DNA from: Brevibacillus laterosporus
Lineage (GTDB): Bacteria > Bacillota > Bacilli > Brevibacillales > Brevibacillaceae
Assembly (NCBI RefSeq): GCF_030489605.1
Contig: NZ_JAUKFY010000012.1
Location: 1-64,000 of the forward strand
Length of the DNA: 64,000 nucleotides
Direction: 5' to 3'
Positions 1 through 8,527 of the stretch are shown here, piece after piece. Made by a program: the position numbers and the translations under genes. How positions within the stretch are numbered: position 1 is the stretch's first letter; each line of letters opens with the position of its first letter. The notes beneath the pieces are model-generated. The model was given only the letters and a program-made list of their open reading frames with translations, had not been told where the DNA came from and made no database searches.

Positions 1-5
1 GAAAA

Positions 6-77
6 GCGTGCAGACCTCTATACCTTTCGGTATTTTGTCTACACGCTGAAGCACTCCTGATAAAAGGAGTGCTTTCC
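6..77. terminator. Tandem hairpins downstream of signalling pair A
   Basis: Two stem-loops lie beyond the peptide A stop. The first pairs 6-15 with 37-46 (GCGTGCAGAC with GTCTACACGC) around an inner ATACC/GGTAT stem. The second pairs 49-57 with 66-74 (AAGCACTCC with GGAGTGCTT). The second closely resembles the terminator behind pair C at 11050-11086, which supports a common origin of the two loci. On the minus strand it lacks a long T run, so its terminator strength is uncertain. Confidence 0.55.
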
Positions 78-93
78 AAATGAAAAACAAGAA

Positions 94-213
94 TCAACCG
101 CCTACGCCATGTTCATAGGGAGCTACTGAATGTTCCGCTTTTGCTACTTCTACATCTGCTGCATGACTAAACATTCCAAAAGCCATTACTAGCGATAGCA
201 AAAATCCCCTCAT
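94..213 (-). CDS. Putative secreted signalling peptide A (Phr/PapR-like), 39 aa
   Basis: This short ORF is preceded by a strong GGAGGTGAG site 6 nt before its ATG. It has Met-Arg, a hydrophobic core (FLLSLVMAFGMF) and a polar tail, the plan of exported RNPP-type pro-peptides. The tail ends YEHGVGG. It begins 47 nt inside the 3' end of the upstream regulator, in another frame. The paralogous peptide at 11113-11229 has the same start pattern, the same 47-nt overlap and the end YDHGIGG, while the middle differs. That pattern fits selection on the C-terminal mature signal. Known from other families: Phr, PapR and NprX pro-peptides are exported, trimmed and re-imported to bind a TPR receptor. That this peptide binds regulator A is inference. 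Confidence 0.75.
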   Translation of the reverse strand: MRGFLLSLVMAFGMFSHAADVEVAKAEHSVAPYEHGVGG

Positions 214-1579
214 TATTTCTCACCTCCTCCATCAATTTTTTATACTCTCTTTTTTGTTGTTCTGTGGCGTGATATCTGTATGCTTCAAAAAGTGTTACAC
301 ATTGGATGAACTTCTTCTGATTATTCATCACGATGGATAAATCCAGACATCGTAGAGTATCTATTATTCCACTTTCAAACCGTTCATTTTGAAAATGGTA
401 AATAGCCAGATCATATCGAAACCGGAGATGTCGATCTACGCTAATGGAGTCATGGGAATGTTCAAAGGTACGTATTTCTGCCGAAAATTTCTCTAAAAGA
501 TGATCTATTAAAAAACCATGCTGGTTGGCTGATTTCATGATTGTTACTACGCCGGTTAATATTTCAGTAGGATGATCCTCAAGGAAGGCAATGTAGTCAG
601 CAAGAACACTTGTATTTCCCATGAGCATGTCCAAGGTATACATGTTTGCGGTAGCCCACAGATTGAATTTTTCGACCTCTTCTTGTCCAGATTCGTCAAG
701 CAGTTCAAACCAGCTAAGATCAGCGTAGCCAGAGACATATTCCTTGGCTTGTTCGTAATGCCCTTGTTTTTCCAGAGATACTGCCTTTAACAAATATCCC
801 TGTCCATAATAAACGACCAAATGACGCTCGGTTTTAAGCGGCTGATAGTATCGATTATTCTTTAGCTTGGAAAGCTCCTTTTGATAAACCAGAGTCGCTA
901 ATTTCCTTAATTCATCTCCGTACTTCTCCACTTCTTTCCACTTATGTAATGTAAAACATACATTAGCTAGCTGTAGAAGTGCATCCAACTGATGACGCTC
1001 AGATAATCTTTTGCGATAAGCTTCAAATCGGATAACAGCCTTCCAATTTTCCTCCATATCGGTTTCCTGCAAGGAGCGAAATAAACGATAGTGACTCATA
1101 ATAAATCGGTCTGAATAGCTGTCTTTTTCGTTATCAATCACTAACTGATAAAAGTAGATTGATTCTTCCTGCCTCCCATTTTGATATAGCTGTTCGGCTA
1201 CATAAAAAAGGATTTCGATGTTCTTGCGTTGCTCCAATAAGACCGAGACAACTGGCTGAATGCAGTCATGTCTGCCCAGCTCGGCACATCTAATCAGATA
1301 GGGGCATACTCTTCTCCTAGATACTCTTCCCTTTGGAAAGCATTCATCAATATACAAGTCATACAGCCAGCCAGGAGGCTCATGAAACACATTTGCAATG
1401 GAATCTAATTGTGCAACCGTTAATGTCCTGGCAGGATTTCCATTCAAAAAACCGCTTAAATGTCCATTATTGATACGAGATAACTCACTTAATTTACTCA
1501 GAGTGTAGTCATGCATTTGGAGACGACGTTCAATTTCCGTACGTATGGTTCGCGCCCTAACATGATTACGATCAATCAT
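167..1579 (-). CDS. XRE/TPR regulator A, candidate RNPP-like peptide receptor
   Basis: The protein is 470 aa with an N-terminal helix-turn-helix at about residues 10-65 (TLSKLSELSRINNGHLSGFL, then TVAQLDSIANVF) and a long helical TPR-like C-terminal part. The start at 1579 is chosen because AAGGGGTGG lies 6 nt upstream; an in-frame TTG at 1600 lacks such a site. The HTH followed by helical repeats is the plan of the PlcR, NprR and AimR receptors, but I cannot assign it to any of them. It is a close paralogue of regulator C at 11183-12595, of exactly the same length. Its last 47 nt overlap the peptide A gene, so the two are probably co-transcribed. The targets are unknown. Confidence 0.8.
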   Translation of the reverse strand: MIDRNHVRARTIRTEIERRLQMHDYTLSKLSELSRINNGHLSGFLNGNPARTLTVAQLDSIANVFHEPPGWLYDLYIDECFPKGRVSRRRVCPYLIRCAELGRHDCIQPVVSVLLEQRKNIEILFYVAEQLYQNGRQEESIYFYQLVIDNEKDSYSDRFIMSHYRLFRSLQETDMEENWKAVIRFEAYRKRLSERHQLDALLQLANVCFTLHKWKEVEKYGDELRKLATLVYQKELSKLKNNRYYQPLKTERHLVVYYGQGYLLKAVSLEKQGHYEQAKEYVSGYADLSWFELLDESGQEEVEKFNLWATANMYTLDMLMGNTSVLADYIAFLEDHPTEILTGVVTIMKSANQHGFLIDHLLEKFSAEIRTFEHSHDSISVDRHLRFRYDLAIYHFQNERFESGIIDTLRCLDLSIVMNNQKKFIQCVTLFEAYRYHATEQQKREYKKLMEEVRNNEGIFAIASNGFWNV

Positions 1580-1763
1580 GTAACCACCCCTTTTACGCAA
1601 TCGTATCTATTTGTAGGCTAAAGCTGTTACCTCCTGTAGACCTCGTAAATTCGATCGGACTATATTCGGCCTTGGATAGCTGGACAACGGCCGCTCTTAT
1701 CTACTTAGGTTTCCGTACAGCCTATCCTCATAACCGAAACGTCCATCTGCTGCTTGCCTCTTT

Positions 1764-1800
1764 ACACAGGAGCGCTATCTGGCAAACGCTCCTGTGTTTC
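1764..1800. terminator. Hairpin between pair B and regulator A
   Basis: An 11-bp perfect stem pairs ACACAGGAGCG (1764-1774) with CGCTCCTGTGT (1787-1797). It lies just downstream of the peptide B stop on the minus strand and separates that unit from regulator A. T runs are short on both sides. Confidence 0.5.
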
Positions 1801-1830
1801 GCTGATTTACAGCTTTACAAAACTCAGTTC

Positions 1831-1965
1831 TTAATACCCTGGATCATAATCAGATGGTTGCACCTGAAGACTTGTCCCGCTTGGTGCTGGAACCACTGAA
1901 TCAGTAAGTGTGACCGTCACAAGCATTGTTACAGACATCAGAAGCATGCCTATTACTTTTTTCAT
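1831..1965 (-). CDS. Putative secreted signalling peptide B, 44 aa
   Basis: This ORF starts 3 nt after the stop codon of regulator B, with AGGGGTG upstream. It begins MKK, has a hydrophobic segment (VIGMLLMSVTMLVTVTL) and a short polar tail ending SDYDPGY. That is the layout of a Sec-exported pro-peptide. It shares no tail similarity with peptides A and C, so it would be a different signal for a different receptor. The ORF and its position are seen; the signalling role is inferred from RNPP systems. Confidence 0.6.
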   Translation of the reverse strand: MKKVIGMLLMSVTMLVTVTLTDSVVPAPSGTSLQVQPSDYDPGY

Positions 1966-1968
1966 AGA

Positions 1969-3267
1969 TTACGCACCCCTACTCTGATAGTTTTCAGAAA
2001 CAATCTGTTGATACACACGTTGCAATTGTTCGATTTGCTTTACCGTAATAGCCTTCGAGCAAGCTACAAAATGAGTCAAGATATCATTGATGCATTCATT
2101 CATTTCCAAAAAAGCATTTAGTTTTGCATAAACCAGCAGACTCTTGCTGTAACTCTCAAGTCCCTCATCCACATAGCCTGCCTTGATTTGATGAAATCCT
2201 TTAAACCGATAATATTTCCCTACCGATAAATGCTTGTACGGTGTTTGCAGGTTCACATACAGCCACTCTTTTTCTTGATGAAATAACTCTTCGCAGGCTT
2301 TCACATTATTGATGGTAAGGAAAATATCCAGAAGCTCATTTACCACATGAATTTTCGAAGACGGACTGCTTGTGTCTAAACACTCTTTGAGTAATGGGAT
2401 TGCCAATTGATACTCTTGTCGCCTTGCATGTAAAATCGCTCTTGTTAGTAAAGTTGCCTCAGCTACAAATGAATAAGGAAGTTGTTGAAATTGCTCTAGG
2501 TGCCGCTCTACAGCTTTGTATCGCCCTAATCGTGAAAGGGAATTAATCATTGCTAGATAGCCTCTCGCTTTTAATTCGCTACTGCCCTGATCCTCTCGAA
2601 TCCCTGCTTGACTAAGGTCGATACATTTTTCGTACTTCTTTAATGCGTAGGCTTGCAGGGCTAATTTGTAAAGGAAATCAATCCTTTCCTCCTGCGCCAA
2701 AAATACAATGTAATGCAACACCTCCTCTCCAATTTGAAAAGATTCTTCCAGCTTCTTCAAATCCTGCCGCTGCACCAAATAGATCTGCAACAGACCTTTA
2801 GCCAGATATTTCTGCATCCCTCTTTCCCTGGCGTAGCTTACGATGAGATTGAATAAAGTGAGACGGCTGGGAAGATCATGAACCGAACAGGAGCGCTTAT
2901 ACAGCTTTTCCATAAGCTCGTAACTATCCTCAGTCGGCAGTTGAATAAAACGCAGCGCTACTTTTTTAATCAGTGGGGTTTGCCGTAATGAAATGGATTT
3001 GGAGAGCAAATCAAGTAAAATCTTAGGGCGCCGTTCCACATCTGCATAATAGCCAATGACTTCTTCCCACGGAATCTGTAGGGAAACAGCTAGCGGTTTA
3101 ATGGTTCGCCATTCGGGTTTGCGGGTTTCCCCACACTCTATTTTTGATATCACCCCCTTGCTGACTCCTGTCATTTTGGATAGCTGTGACAGGCTTAAAT
3201 TCCTGTCCTTTCTGCGTTTTCTCATTCCTTCCCCAAACGTTTGATATTGGAAAGCCAATCCTTTCAT
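1969..3267 (-). CDS. XRE/TPR regulator B, candidate peptide-responsive regulator
   Basis: The protein is 432 aa with an XRE helix-turn-helix at about residues 12-70 (LSLSQLSKMTGVSKGVISKI). The rest is alpha-helical repeat sequence with TPR-like units, as in RNPP receptors. It differs in sequence from regulators A and C. AGGTGGGG precedes the ATG. It sits 52 nt downstream of the 79-aa XRE gene on the same strand and is followed immediately by peptide B, giving a likely operon of XRE, regulator B and peptide B. Whether it binds peptide B is untested. Confidence 0.75.
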   Translation of the reverse strand: MKGLAFQYQTFGEGMRKRRKDRNLSLSQLSKMTGVSKGVISKIECGETRKPEWRTIKPLAVSLQIPWEEVIGYYADVERRPKILLDLLSKSISLRQTPLIKKVALRFIQLPTEDSYELMEKLYKRSCSVHDLPSRLTLFNLIVSYARERGMQKYLAKGLLQIYLVQRQDLKKLEESFQIGEEVLHYIVFLAQEERIDFLYKLALQAYALKKYEKCIDLSQAGIREDQGSSELKARGYLAMINSLSRLGRYKAVERHLEQFQQLPYSFVAEATLLTRAILHARRQEYQLAIPLLKECLDTSSPSSKIHVVNELLDIFLTINNVKACEELFHQEKEWLYVNLQTPYKHLSVGKYYRFKGFHQIKAGYVDEGLESYSKSLLVYAKLNAFLEMNECINDILTHFVACSKAITVKQIEQLQRVYQQIVSENYQSRGA

Positions 3268-3319
3268 CCATTCCCCACCTTTGTAGCTTCTACCGTTATT
3301 TCTAACGATTCTTTCGCTC

Positions 3320-3559
3320 TCAAGCTGTTTTAGATTGGTTCATAGATTTTATAACCGAATCCGTTAGTTTATCATCAAAAAAAATGCCTGGTTCAACGTC
3401 TAATACATTTGCGATAATCTGCAAGCGTTCTACATCAAGCCTCACCTGCCCGCACGTAATATGTCTGTATCCTTGTAATGAAAGACCTAATATTTTTGCC
3501 AAATGCGTCTTAGTGATTCCTTTTGCCCGCCTGATTCTCTCGACATTCTGATGAACCAT
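3320..3559 (-). CDS. Small XRE-family DNA-binding protein
   Basis: This 79-aa protein is almost entirely one helix-turn-helix domain (NVERIRRAKGITKTHLAKIL, then a recognition segment around SLQGYRHITCG). The start at 3559 is preferred because GAGGTG lies 6 nt before it. The upstream ATG at 3580 has no such site. It is divergent from the XRE gene at 3721, and the 161-bp gap holds two TTCGTTAGT boxes and a GTAACACGTTAC inverted repeat that may bind one or both products. It heads the regulator B operon. Confidence 0.7.
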   Translation of the reverse strand: MVHQNVERIRRAKGITKTHLAKILGLSLQGYRHITCGQVRLDVERLQIIANVLDVEPGIFFDDKLTDSVIKSMNQSKTA

Positions 3560-3610
3560 ATGTAGCACCTCGCATTCCAATTTTTAGGAGCCTATAGCAA
3601 TATCATAATA

Positions 3611-3687
3611 ACGTAACACGTTACTGTCAATGCTCTTTTTTCTTCACTTTCTCAAATTTCGTTAGTAAACTACCTTAATTCGTTAGT
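3611..3687. promoter_or_regulatory. Candidate operators between divergent XRE genes
   Basis: GTAACACGTTAC (imperfect palindrome) is centred near 3617. TTCGTTAGT occurs at 3658-3666 and 3679-3687, exactly 21 bp apart, that is two helical turns on one face. The same double box with the same 21-bp spacing recurs at 9434-9463 before the paralogous XRE gene, which supports a conserved operator. Confidence 0.55.
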
Positions 3688-3720
3688 TGCTGATATTATT
3701 TTTGTAAAGAGGTGACGAGA

Positions 3721-4086
3721 ATGCCGTTGATCGGTCAACGAATCAAAGAGCTGCGGAAAAAGAAAAAATGGACGCAGCAGGAATTGGCTGCTCGTGTAAA
3801 CGTCTCAGCACAAGTCATTTCTAACTGGGAGAGAGCTTACACGAATCCCAATCATGATGATATTTATCGACTCTCTAAATCCTTAGACGTTTCTGCTGAC
3901 TACATGCTTTTTGGCAACAAGCATACGAAGCTTGTTAAGGAAGCTTCTAGACCCTATTCTGATTTTGAAGCCTTATATTTATCCGAATTGGAACAGCTGT
4001 CAGAAGAAGATAGAAAAAAGGTGCTGGAACACATCCGTTACCTGCGCTATCTGGCAAACCAACAACAACAGGATCACGACAAATAG
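3721..4086 (+). CDS. XRE-family transcriptional regulator, paralogue 1
   Basis: This 121-aa protein has an N-terminal XRE domain (IKELRKKKKWTQQELAARVN, recognition helix around SAQVISNWER, then ADYMLFG). A short acidic helical tail follows (about residues 75-121), with EALYLSELEQLSEEDRKKVL probably mediating oligomerisation. The start is set at 3721 because AAAGAGGTGA lies just upstream. The gene at 9497 encodes a near-identical paralogue of the same length with the same promoter architecture. It is likely an autorepressor. Its relation to the nearby peptide receptors is suggested only by co-duplication. Confidence 0.8.
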   Translation: MPLIGQRIKELRKKKKWTQQELAARVNVSAQVISNWERAYTNPNHDDIYRLSKSLDVSADYMLFGNKHTKLVKEASRPYSDFEALYLSELEQLSEEDRKKVLEHIRYLRYLANQQQQDHDK

Positions 4087-4115
4087 CTCGCATGTAATGT
4101 GCGGGCTTTTTTATT
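4085..4115 (+). terminator. Terminator after XRE paralogue 1
   Basis: A hairpin of AGCTCGCAT and GTGCGGGCT is followed by TTTTTTATTTT directly after the stop codon. The paralogue at 9497 has a similar hairpin in the same place. Confidence 0.7.
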
Positions 4116-4505
4116 TTCAGGAGATGCCCTAGGCTTATTCCGCCTCAGATTTCTTCTCTTTTTGATACACCTCATAGACAGAGATAAGCAAAGATTCAGA
4201 AAAGTTCAATTAAAATAAATTCATTTCATTGCGGTTAAATACAAATATCGACAAATTACCCTATTTCAGGTTATATTATAAGCAATATAATTTCAAATAG
4301 TATGACCATTTGCTGTTTACTGAAATTATATGTATAGCACAATGCAAGCATTTCGTTCTTTCATCTAGCATAGGAGGGATACGACATAAGACAACAGCCT
4401 TAATGCAAACAAAAAGTATCGCTTGCGATCTTTCTTGAATCAAAATCTAAATGGTTGATTTATAAATCACAAGATAGGTAGCAGTTCCTTACTGGAGGTT
4501 TCGAT
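4116..4505. other. AT-rich intergenic region before the decarboxylase operon
   Basis: No convincing gene is present. On the minus strand a short reading frame near 4136-4210 ends KEKKSEAE but lacks a start and ribosome site, so it is at most a remnant. A strong AGGAGGG at 4372-4378 is not followed by a usable ORF. The TATATTATAAGC region near 4270 could supply a -10 element. The real ribosome site (GGAGG) lies just before 4506. Confidence 0.4.
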
Positions 4506-6143
4506 ATGATCAAAAACATAATGCCAGAAACAGAATTTTTACTTCCATACGAAGATAATGTAGAGACATTTTTCAATAAGACAGCCCTCCTTCAAAAACA
4601 GCTTCAGGCTACAAATCAACTAAATCCGAAATTTTCTGCCCAAGCCTTTCATTATAAGGAAGATCTAGAAAAAAGCTATATGCCGGAAACGGGAAAACAT
4701 ACAGAAGAGGTATTTACGAGCCTTTCTGAAATGTTTGAAGGCAGTATTCGTCCGCACTCCCCCTATTCGCTCTTTAATATGGTGCCCTCACCCTTGTTAG
4801 ATACTGTAGCAGCGACAACAATGACGCAATTATATAATTCCAACAGTTTAATGGATGCCTTTGGCGGCAAAACAATATTATTTGAACAGCGCATAGCCAG
4901 AGCCATTGGCCGTTTAGTAGGCTGGGAGCAATCACATGGTATTTCTTGCAATGGTGGAAAATTAACTCTTTTCTACGCGATCAAATCAGCCATTTCCAAA
5001 ATCGCTCCTGAATCAAGACGTGAGGGGATTCCCAATGATCTGGTGGTCTTAACAAATGAAGGCGCACACTATTGTGTTGAGCATGTTTGTTCCATACTTG
5101 GGTTGGGAGCAGATCAATGCATCCGCATTGGAACCACAGAGGATTGGCGCATGGATGTAACGAAACTAAAACAGGTTCTGCACGAGCAGCTCGCTAAAGG
5201 AAAGCGGATTGCCGCCGTTGTATGCTGCGGGGGAACCACGATTAACTTCGCTTGTGATGATACGAATGAGGTATATCAGTGCGTTGAGCAGGTATTTGCA
5301 GAAACGAAGCAAACCTATTTTCCCTATTTTCATTTAGATAGCGTAATTGGCTGGCTGTGGTTTACTTTTATGGGAGTAAGCGATAACGAATGGGAACAAA
5401 AAATCGAAAATGCTGAAATTCGCCGCAAAATTAAGCGAGTAGTAGAAAAGGTAAAAGGTGTTTCTCGATTTGATTCGTTTGGTGTGGATATGCACAAAAA
5501 TGGTTTGTGCCCCTATTCGACAAGTTTTTTTGTTTCCAAAACGGATGAATGCTTTAACCGCTTAAATGAAGGCTCCTATACCTATGGAGATAACGACTAT
5601 GAATTCGGTAATTTCCGCGCCTATCGCTATACCATCGAAAATTCTCGTCCTGCCAGCGGAATCGCCGCAGCTTGGGTGGCAATGAACCGGTTAGGAAGAG
5701 CAGGATTTCAGGAATATTTAGTCCAGCTGCATACGTTACATATGAAATTTAAGGATGCGCTTGAAAAAGTAAGCGGTATCTCTGTCATTAATGACGCTTC
5801 TTTAGGATGGGAGCTTGTGTTTCAGATTGCCTTTAATCGGATTCGCTTACATTCCTCCCACTTCGATACAAGCGAAATTGCGAAAACATTCATTCAATAT
5901 TGTTGGAACGAAACCAATAAAGGACACCAGGTTCCTTTAATTAGCATTGTACCAGAATTTAAAGTGAATCCAGACGATAACATGAAGACTGCATTTTTAC
6001 TTTATCCCATGTCATTATTTTCAGAGGACCATATCTCAGAGATTGTCAGTAAATTAGCCGCCTGCATCCATGAATTTGAAATGAAAGTGATTTCAGGAGA
6101 AATTGCAGTGGAGAATCGCCTCCTGGAAAAACCAATCCGCTAA
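4506..6143 (+). CDS. PLP-dependent decarboxylase-like enzyme (group II fold)
   Basis: The 545-aa protein has the fold markers of group II PLP decarboxylases. There is a glycine-rich SCNGGKLTLFYAIKSA segment near residue 150, an HLDSVIGW motif where the family usually has H-x-D-A, and a predicted PLP-binding lysine in SFGVDMHKNG. The usual HK-W is HK-N here, so the active site is atypical and the substrate cannot be named. It may decarboxylate an amino acid or have drifted to another PLP reaction. The ATG is preceded by CTGGAGGT. It is followed 47 nt later by an aminotransferase and then an EamA transporter, suggesting a small pathway making and exporting an amino-acid-derived product. Confidence 0.7.
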   Translation: MIKNIMPETEFLLPYEDNVETFFNKTALLQKQLQATNQLNPKFSAQAFHYKEDLEKSYMPETGKHTEEVFTSLSEMFEGSIRPHSPYSLFNMVPSPLLDTVAATTMTQLYNSNSLMDAFGGKTILFEQRIARAIGRLVGWEQSHGISCNGGKLTLFYAIKSAISKIAPESRREGIPNDLVVLTNEGAHYCVEHVCSILGLGADQCIRIGTTEDWRMDVTKLKQVLHEQLAKGKRIAAVVCCGGTTINFACDDTNEVYQCVEQVFAETKQTYFPYFHLDSVIGWLWFTFMGVSDNEWEQKIENAEIRRKIKRVVEKVKGVSRFDSFGVDMHKNGLCPYSTSFFVSKTDECFNRLNEGSYTYGDNDYEFGNFRAYRYTIENSRPASGIAAAWVAMNRLGRAGFQEYLVQLHTLHMKFKDALEKVSGISVINDASLGWELVFQIAFNRIRLHSSHFDTSEIAKTFIQYCWNETNKGHQVPLISIVPEFKVNPDDNMKTAFLLYPMSLFSEDHISEIVSKLAACIHEFEMKVISGEIAVENRLLEKPIR

Positions 6144-6190
6144 TTCTTTTATCAGGAAGGTTAAAAAGTGATCGGGAAAGGAGTATTTAC

Positions 6191-7363
6191 ATGGCAAGAA
6201 CCTACATCCAAACCCTGCCAGAGGATGCATTTAGCTTTATTGAGGAGCAATTGCAAAGGCAAACACGCCCTGTTATTAACTTAGCCATCGGGAATCCAGA
6301 CGGTTCCCCGAATCCGGAATTGATTGAAAAGCTAAAGGAATATATCTCAAATCCCAGTTATCATGGCTATGGTGATTTTACTCCAGACGTCGGGAAAAAG
6401 CTAAAAAAGGCGGCTGCCTCTTATTACGCACGCCGATTCAAAGTCAGCTTATGTGATAAAACAGAGGTTTTAGATGTATTGGGGACAAAAGAGGGAATCT
6501 ATTATCTGCTGTCTGCCCTATTAGATGAAGGAGACAGCGTTCTTGTCCCCTCCCCTTCTTACAGCGTTTATACGAATTGTTTACATTTAGTAGGCGGAGT
6601 TCCTATTTATTTTCCATGTGAAAAAGAAACCTTTGTACCAGACTTATCACAAATTTCTCAGGAAGATTTGCACAAAGCCAAGGTGATGGTCCTTTGCTCG
6701 CCTGGGAATCCTACGGCAACTGTATTAACGAAAGAGTTTTTGACAGAAGCCATTGCTCTGGCAAAGGAATTTAATTTTGTGATCATCCATGATTTAGCCT
6801 ATGCCGAAATCTCTTATGATGGTGTTGAAGTTCCCAGTATTCTTTCTTTACCGGGAGGAAGGGATGTCGCTGTTGAGCTATATAGCTTAAGTAAATCTTG
6901 TAATGTAGCAGGATGGCGTATTGGCTTTGCCTTAGGGAATAAGCACGTATTGCAGGGGCTTCGAACGATGAAATTCAATGTTGATTTTGGCATGTTCCTG
7001 CCCTTCCAATGTGTTGCCATAGATGCGCTTGAGCAGATGGAATACTACGCATCTGAGCAGACGAAACGCTATCAGGAGCGCATGGATTATTTTGTCCCGG
7101 AGCTGCAAAAGTTAGGCTGGGAGGTTAAAAAGTCGCCGGCATCCTTCTTTCTTTGGACAAAGATTCCTCGCGAGTATGAAGAAATGGGCGATCGGAATTT
7201 TGTAAGCTATCTCTTAGACCAAGCAGGCATTCTCCTTTCACCCGGCAGTGGATTTGGCGCTGGCGGTGCAGGATATGTGCGTATTGCACTGGTCAAGAAC
7301 ATCGAGGTGCTGCAAGAGGTAATTGCACGTCTGCAACAGCTAAAAGTAAGCGCAGCAACATAA
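6191..7363 (+). CDS. Class I/II PLP aminotransferase
   Basis: The 390-aa protein has the fold-type I aminotransferase pattern. INLAIGNPDGSPN is near the N terminus, LCSPGNPTATVLT is mid-protein, and the Schiff-base lysine lies in SLSKSCNVAGWRIGFALGN (about residues 230-250). The C terminus carries the arginine of YVRIALV. It resembles the aspartate/LL-diaminopimelate aminotransferase group, but the substrate is not predictable. AAAGGAG precedes the ATG. It is probably co-transcribed with the upstream decarboxylase-like gene and the downstream exporter. Confidence 0.8.
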   Translation: MARTYIQTLPEDAFSFIEEQLQRQTRPVINLAIGNPDGSPNPELIEKLKEYISNPSYHGYGDFTPDVGKKLKKAAASYYARRFKVSLCDKTEVLDVLGTKEGIYYLLSALLDEGDSVLVPSPSYSVYTNCLHLVGGVPIYFPCEKETFVPDLSQISQEDLHKAKVMVLCSPGNPTATVLTKEFLTEAIALAKEFNFVIIHDLAYAEISYDGVEVPSILSLPGGRDVAVELYSLSKSCNVAGWRIGFALGNKHVLQGLRTMKFNVDFGMFLPFQCVAIDALEQMEYYASEQTKRYQERMDYFVPELQKLGWEVKKSPASFFLWTKIPREYEEMGDRNFVSYLLDQAGILLSPGSGFGAGGAGYVRIALVKNIEVLQEVIARLQQLKVSAAT

Positions 7364-7370
7364 GAAGGCT

Positions 7371-7430
7371 GACGCGGACGAGCACAGCACCGCTTAGCCG
7401 GCAGTCCGTGGCGCGGAAAGCTTTTTTCGC
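7371..7430 (+). other. GC-rich imperfect hairpin between aminotransferase and exporter
   Basis: GCGGAC near 7374 can pair with GTCCGTGGC near 7404-7412, and a T6 run follows at 7422-7427. The patch is much more GC-rich than its surroundings. It could act as a partial terminator or mRNA processing site tuning exporter expression. I cannot decide between these. Confidence 0.3.
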
Positions 7431-7468
7431 TTACATCCTACATTTATTCATTGATACGGAGGCTCGAT

Positions 7469-8353
7469 TTGTTTCGTTATTCCTTTTTAGTGTTAGCAGG
7501 AGCTTGTAGCATTGGGGTATTAGCCATATTTGTAAAGTTTGCCTACCAGACGGGCTTTACATTAGGAGAGGTAATTGGCAGCCAATATCTGACCGGCTGG
7601 CTCTTACTGCTTGTCCTGACCTTATCATTTTTTCGACAGAGAGTTCCGCTGAAAAAAGCGATTGCGTTGTTTTTTGCCGGTACATCAGCCAGCTTCACCG
7701 GCATTTGTTATTATGCAGCATTGCAAACAATTCCCGCTTCTATCGGCATTGTGTTGCTTTTTCAGTTTGTCTGGATCGGTATCATTATTGAAGCCATCTC
7801 TACCAAGACATTACCGTCAAAAGAAAAAATCATTTCTGTGCTATTCTTGCTAGCCGGTACTGCTCTTTCCGGCGGCTTACTGGAGCAATCCATTCAAAGT
7901 CTGGAAATAAGCGGCATCCTTCTTGGATTATTGTCTGCTGTTTCGTTTGCTTGTTATCTTTTTGCGAGTGGAAAAGTGGCCGTGGAGGTTCCGCCTTTTC
8001 CTCGAAGTGTATTCCTGATAGCTGGCGCATTAGCACTTATACTCACGGTTTTCCCGCCAACCTTTCTCTACGATGGAGCGCTGGAAAAAGGTCTGTGGAA
8101 ATATGCACTAGCCTTAGGAACCTTTAGTATTGTAATTCCTTCGATTGCTTTTTCCATTGGGATTCCAAAAATCGGCTCAGGACTTGCTACGATTTTAGCG
8201 ACAGCCGAATTACCCGTTACCGTTATTTTATCTGTGCTGATTTTAAAAGAAGCGGTCTCTGCATCGCAATGGATAGGCGTAGGCTTCATTTTTGCAGGCA
8301 TTGCCCTTCCGCAGCTAGCTCACTTTACAGCTCGTGCCAGATCAAGCATGTAA
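7469..8353 (+). CDS. EamA/DMT-family transporter
   Basis: A membrane protein of about 294 aa with ten hydrophobic segments in two repeats, as in EamA (drug/metabolite) exporters. The TTG at 7469 is preferred because CGGAGG lies 6 nt upstream; a TTG at 7451 lies before that site. It is the third gene of the decarboxylase/aminotransferase operon and may export its product. EamA substrates are diverse (amino acids, nucleosides, metabolites), so this is inferred from context. Confidence 0.8.
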   Translation: MFRYSFLVLAGACSIGVLAIFVKFAYQTGFTLGEVIGSQYLTGWLLLLVLTLSFFRQRVPLKKAIALFFAGTSASFTGICYYAALQTIPASIGIVLLFQFVWIGIIIEAISTKTLPSKEKIISVLFLLAGTALSGGLLEQSIQSLEISGILLGLLSAVSFACYLFASGKVAVEVPPFPRSVFLIAGALALILTVFPPTFLYDGALEKGLWKYALALGTFSIVIPSIAFSIGIPKIGSGLATILATAELPVTVILSVLILKEAVSASQWIGVGFIFAGIALPQLAHFTARARSSM

Positions 8354-8389
8354 GCCACGACTGTAACGAAAGCTGGTTATAAGACAGTC

Positions 8390-8439
8390 CCCCTTCTCAT
8401 AGAAAAGCATGCTTTATGCCTCTACGAGAAGGGGTTTTT
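8390..8439 (+). terminator. Terminator of the decarboxylase-aminotransferase-EamA operon
   Basis: CCCCTTCTC (8390-8398) pairs with GAGAAGGGG (8426-8434), followed by TTTTTA. The loop also contains AAAGCATGCTTT. Confidence 0.8.
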
Positions 8440-8470
8440 AGGTTGGAATTTATAAATGATCCACAGCAAA

Positions 8471-8505
8471 CAGCAACTGCTCTGCCGTAAGCAGTTGCTG
8501 TTTTC
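8471..8505. terminator. Terminator between convergent units
   Basis: CAGCAACTGC (8471-8480) and GCAGTTGCTG (8491-8500) form a 10-bp perfect stem with TTTT after it. It lies between the EamA gene and the convergent YtaF-like gene and could serve either. Confidence 0.6.
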
Positions 8506-8527
8506 GTCAAACATATTTGGTAAATAG

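Noticed and set aside
1672-1899. 75-codon plus-strand ORF
   Set aside because: It lies antisense over the terminator and the peptide B gene and has no ribosome site or domain.
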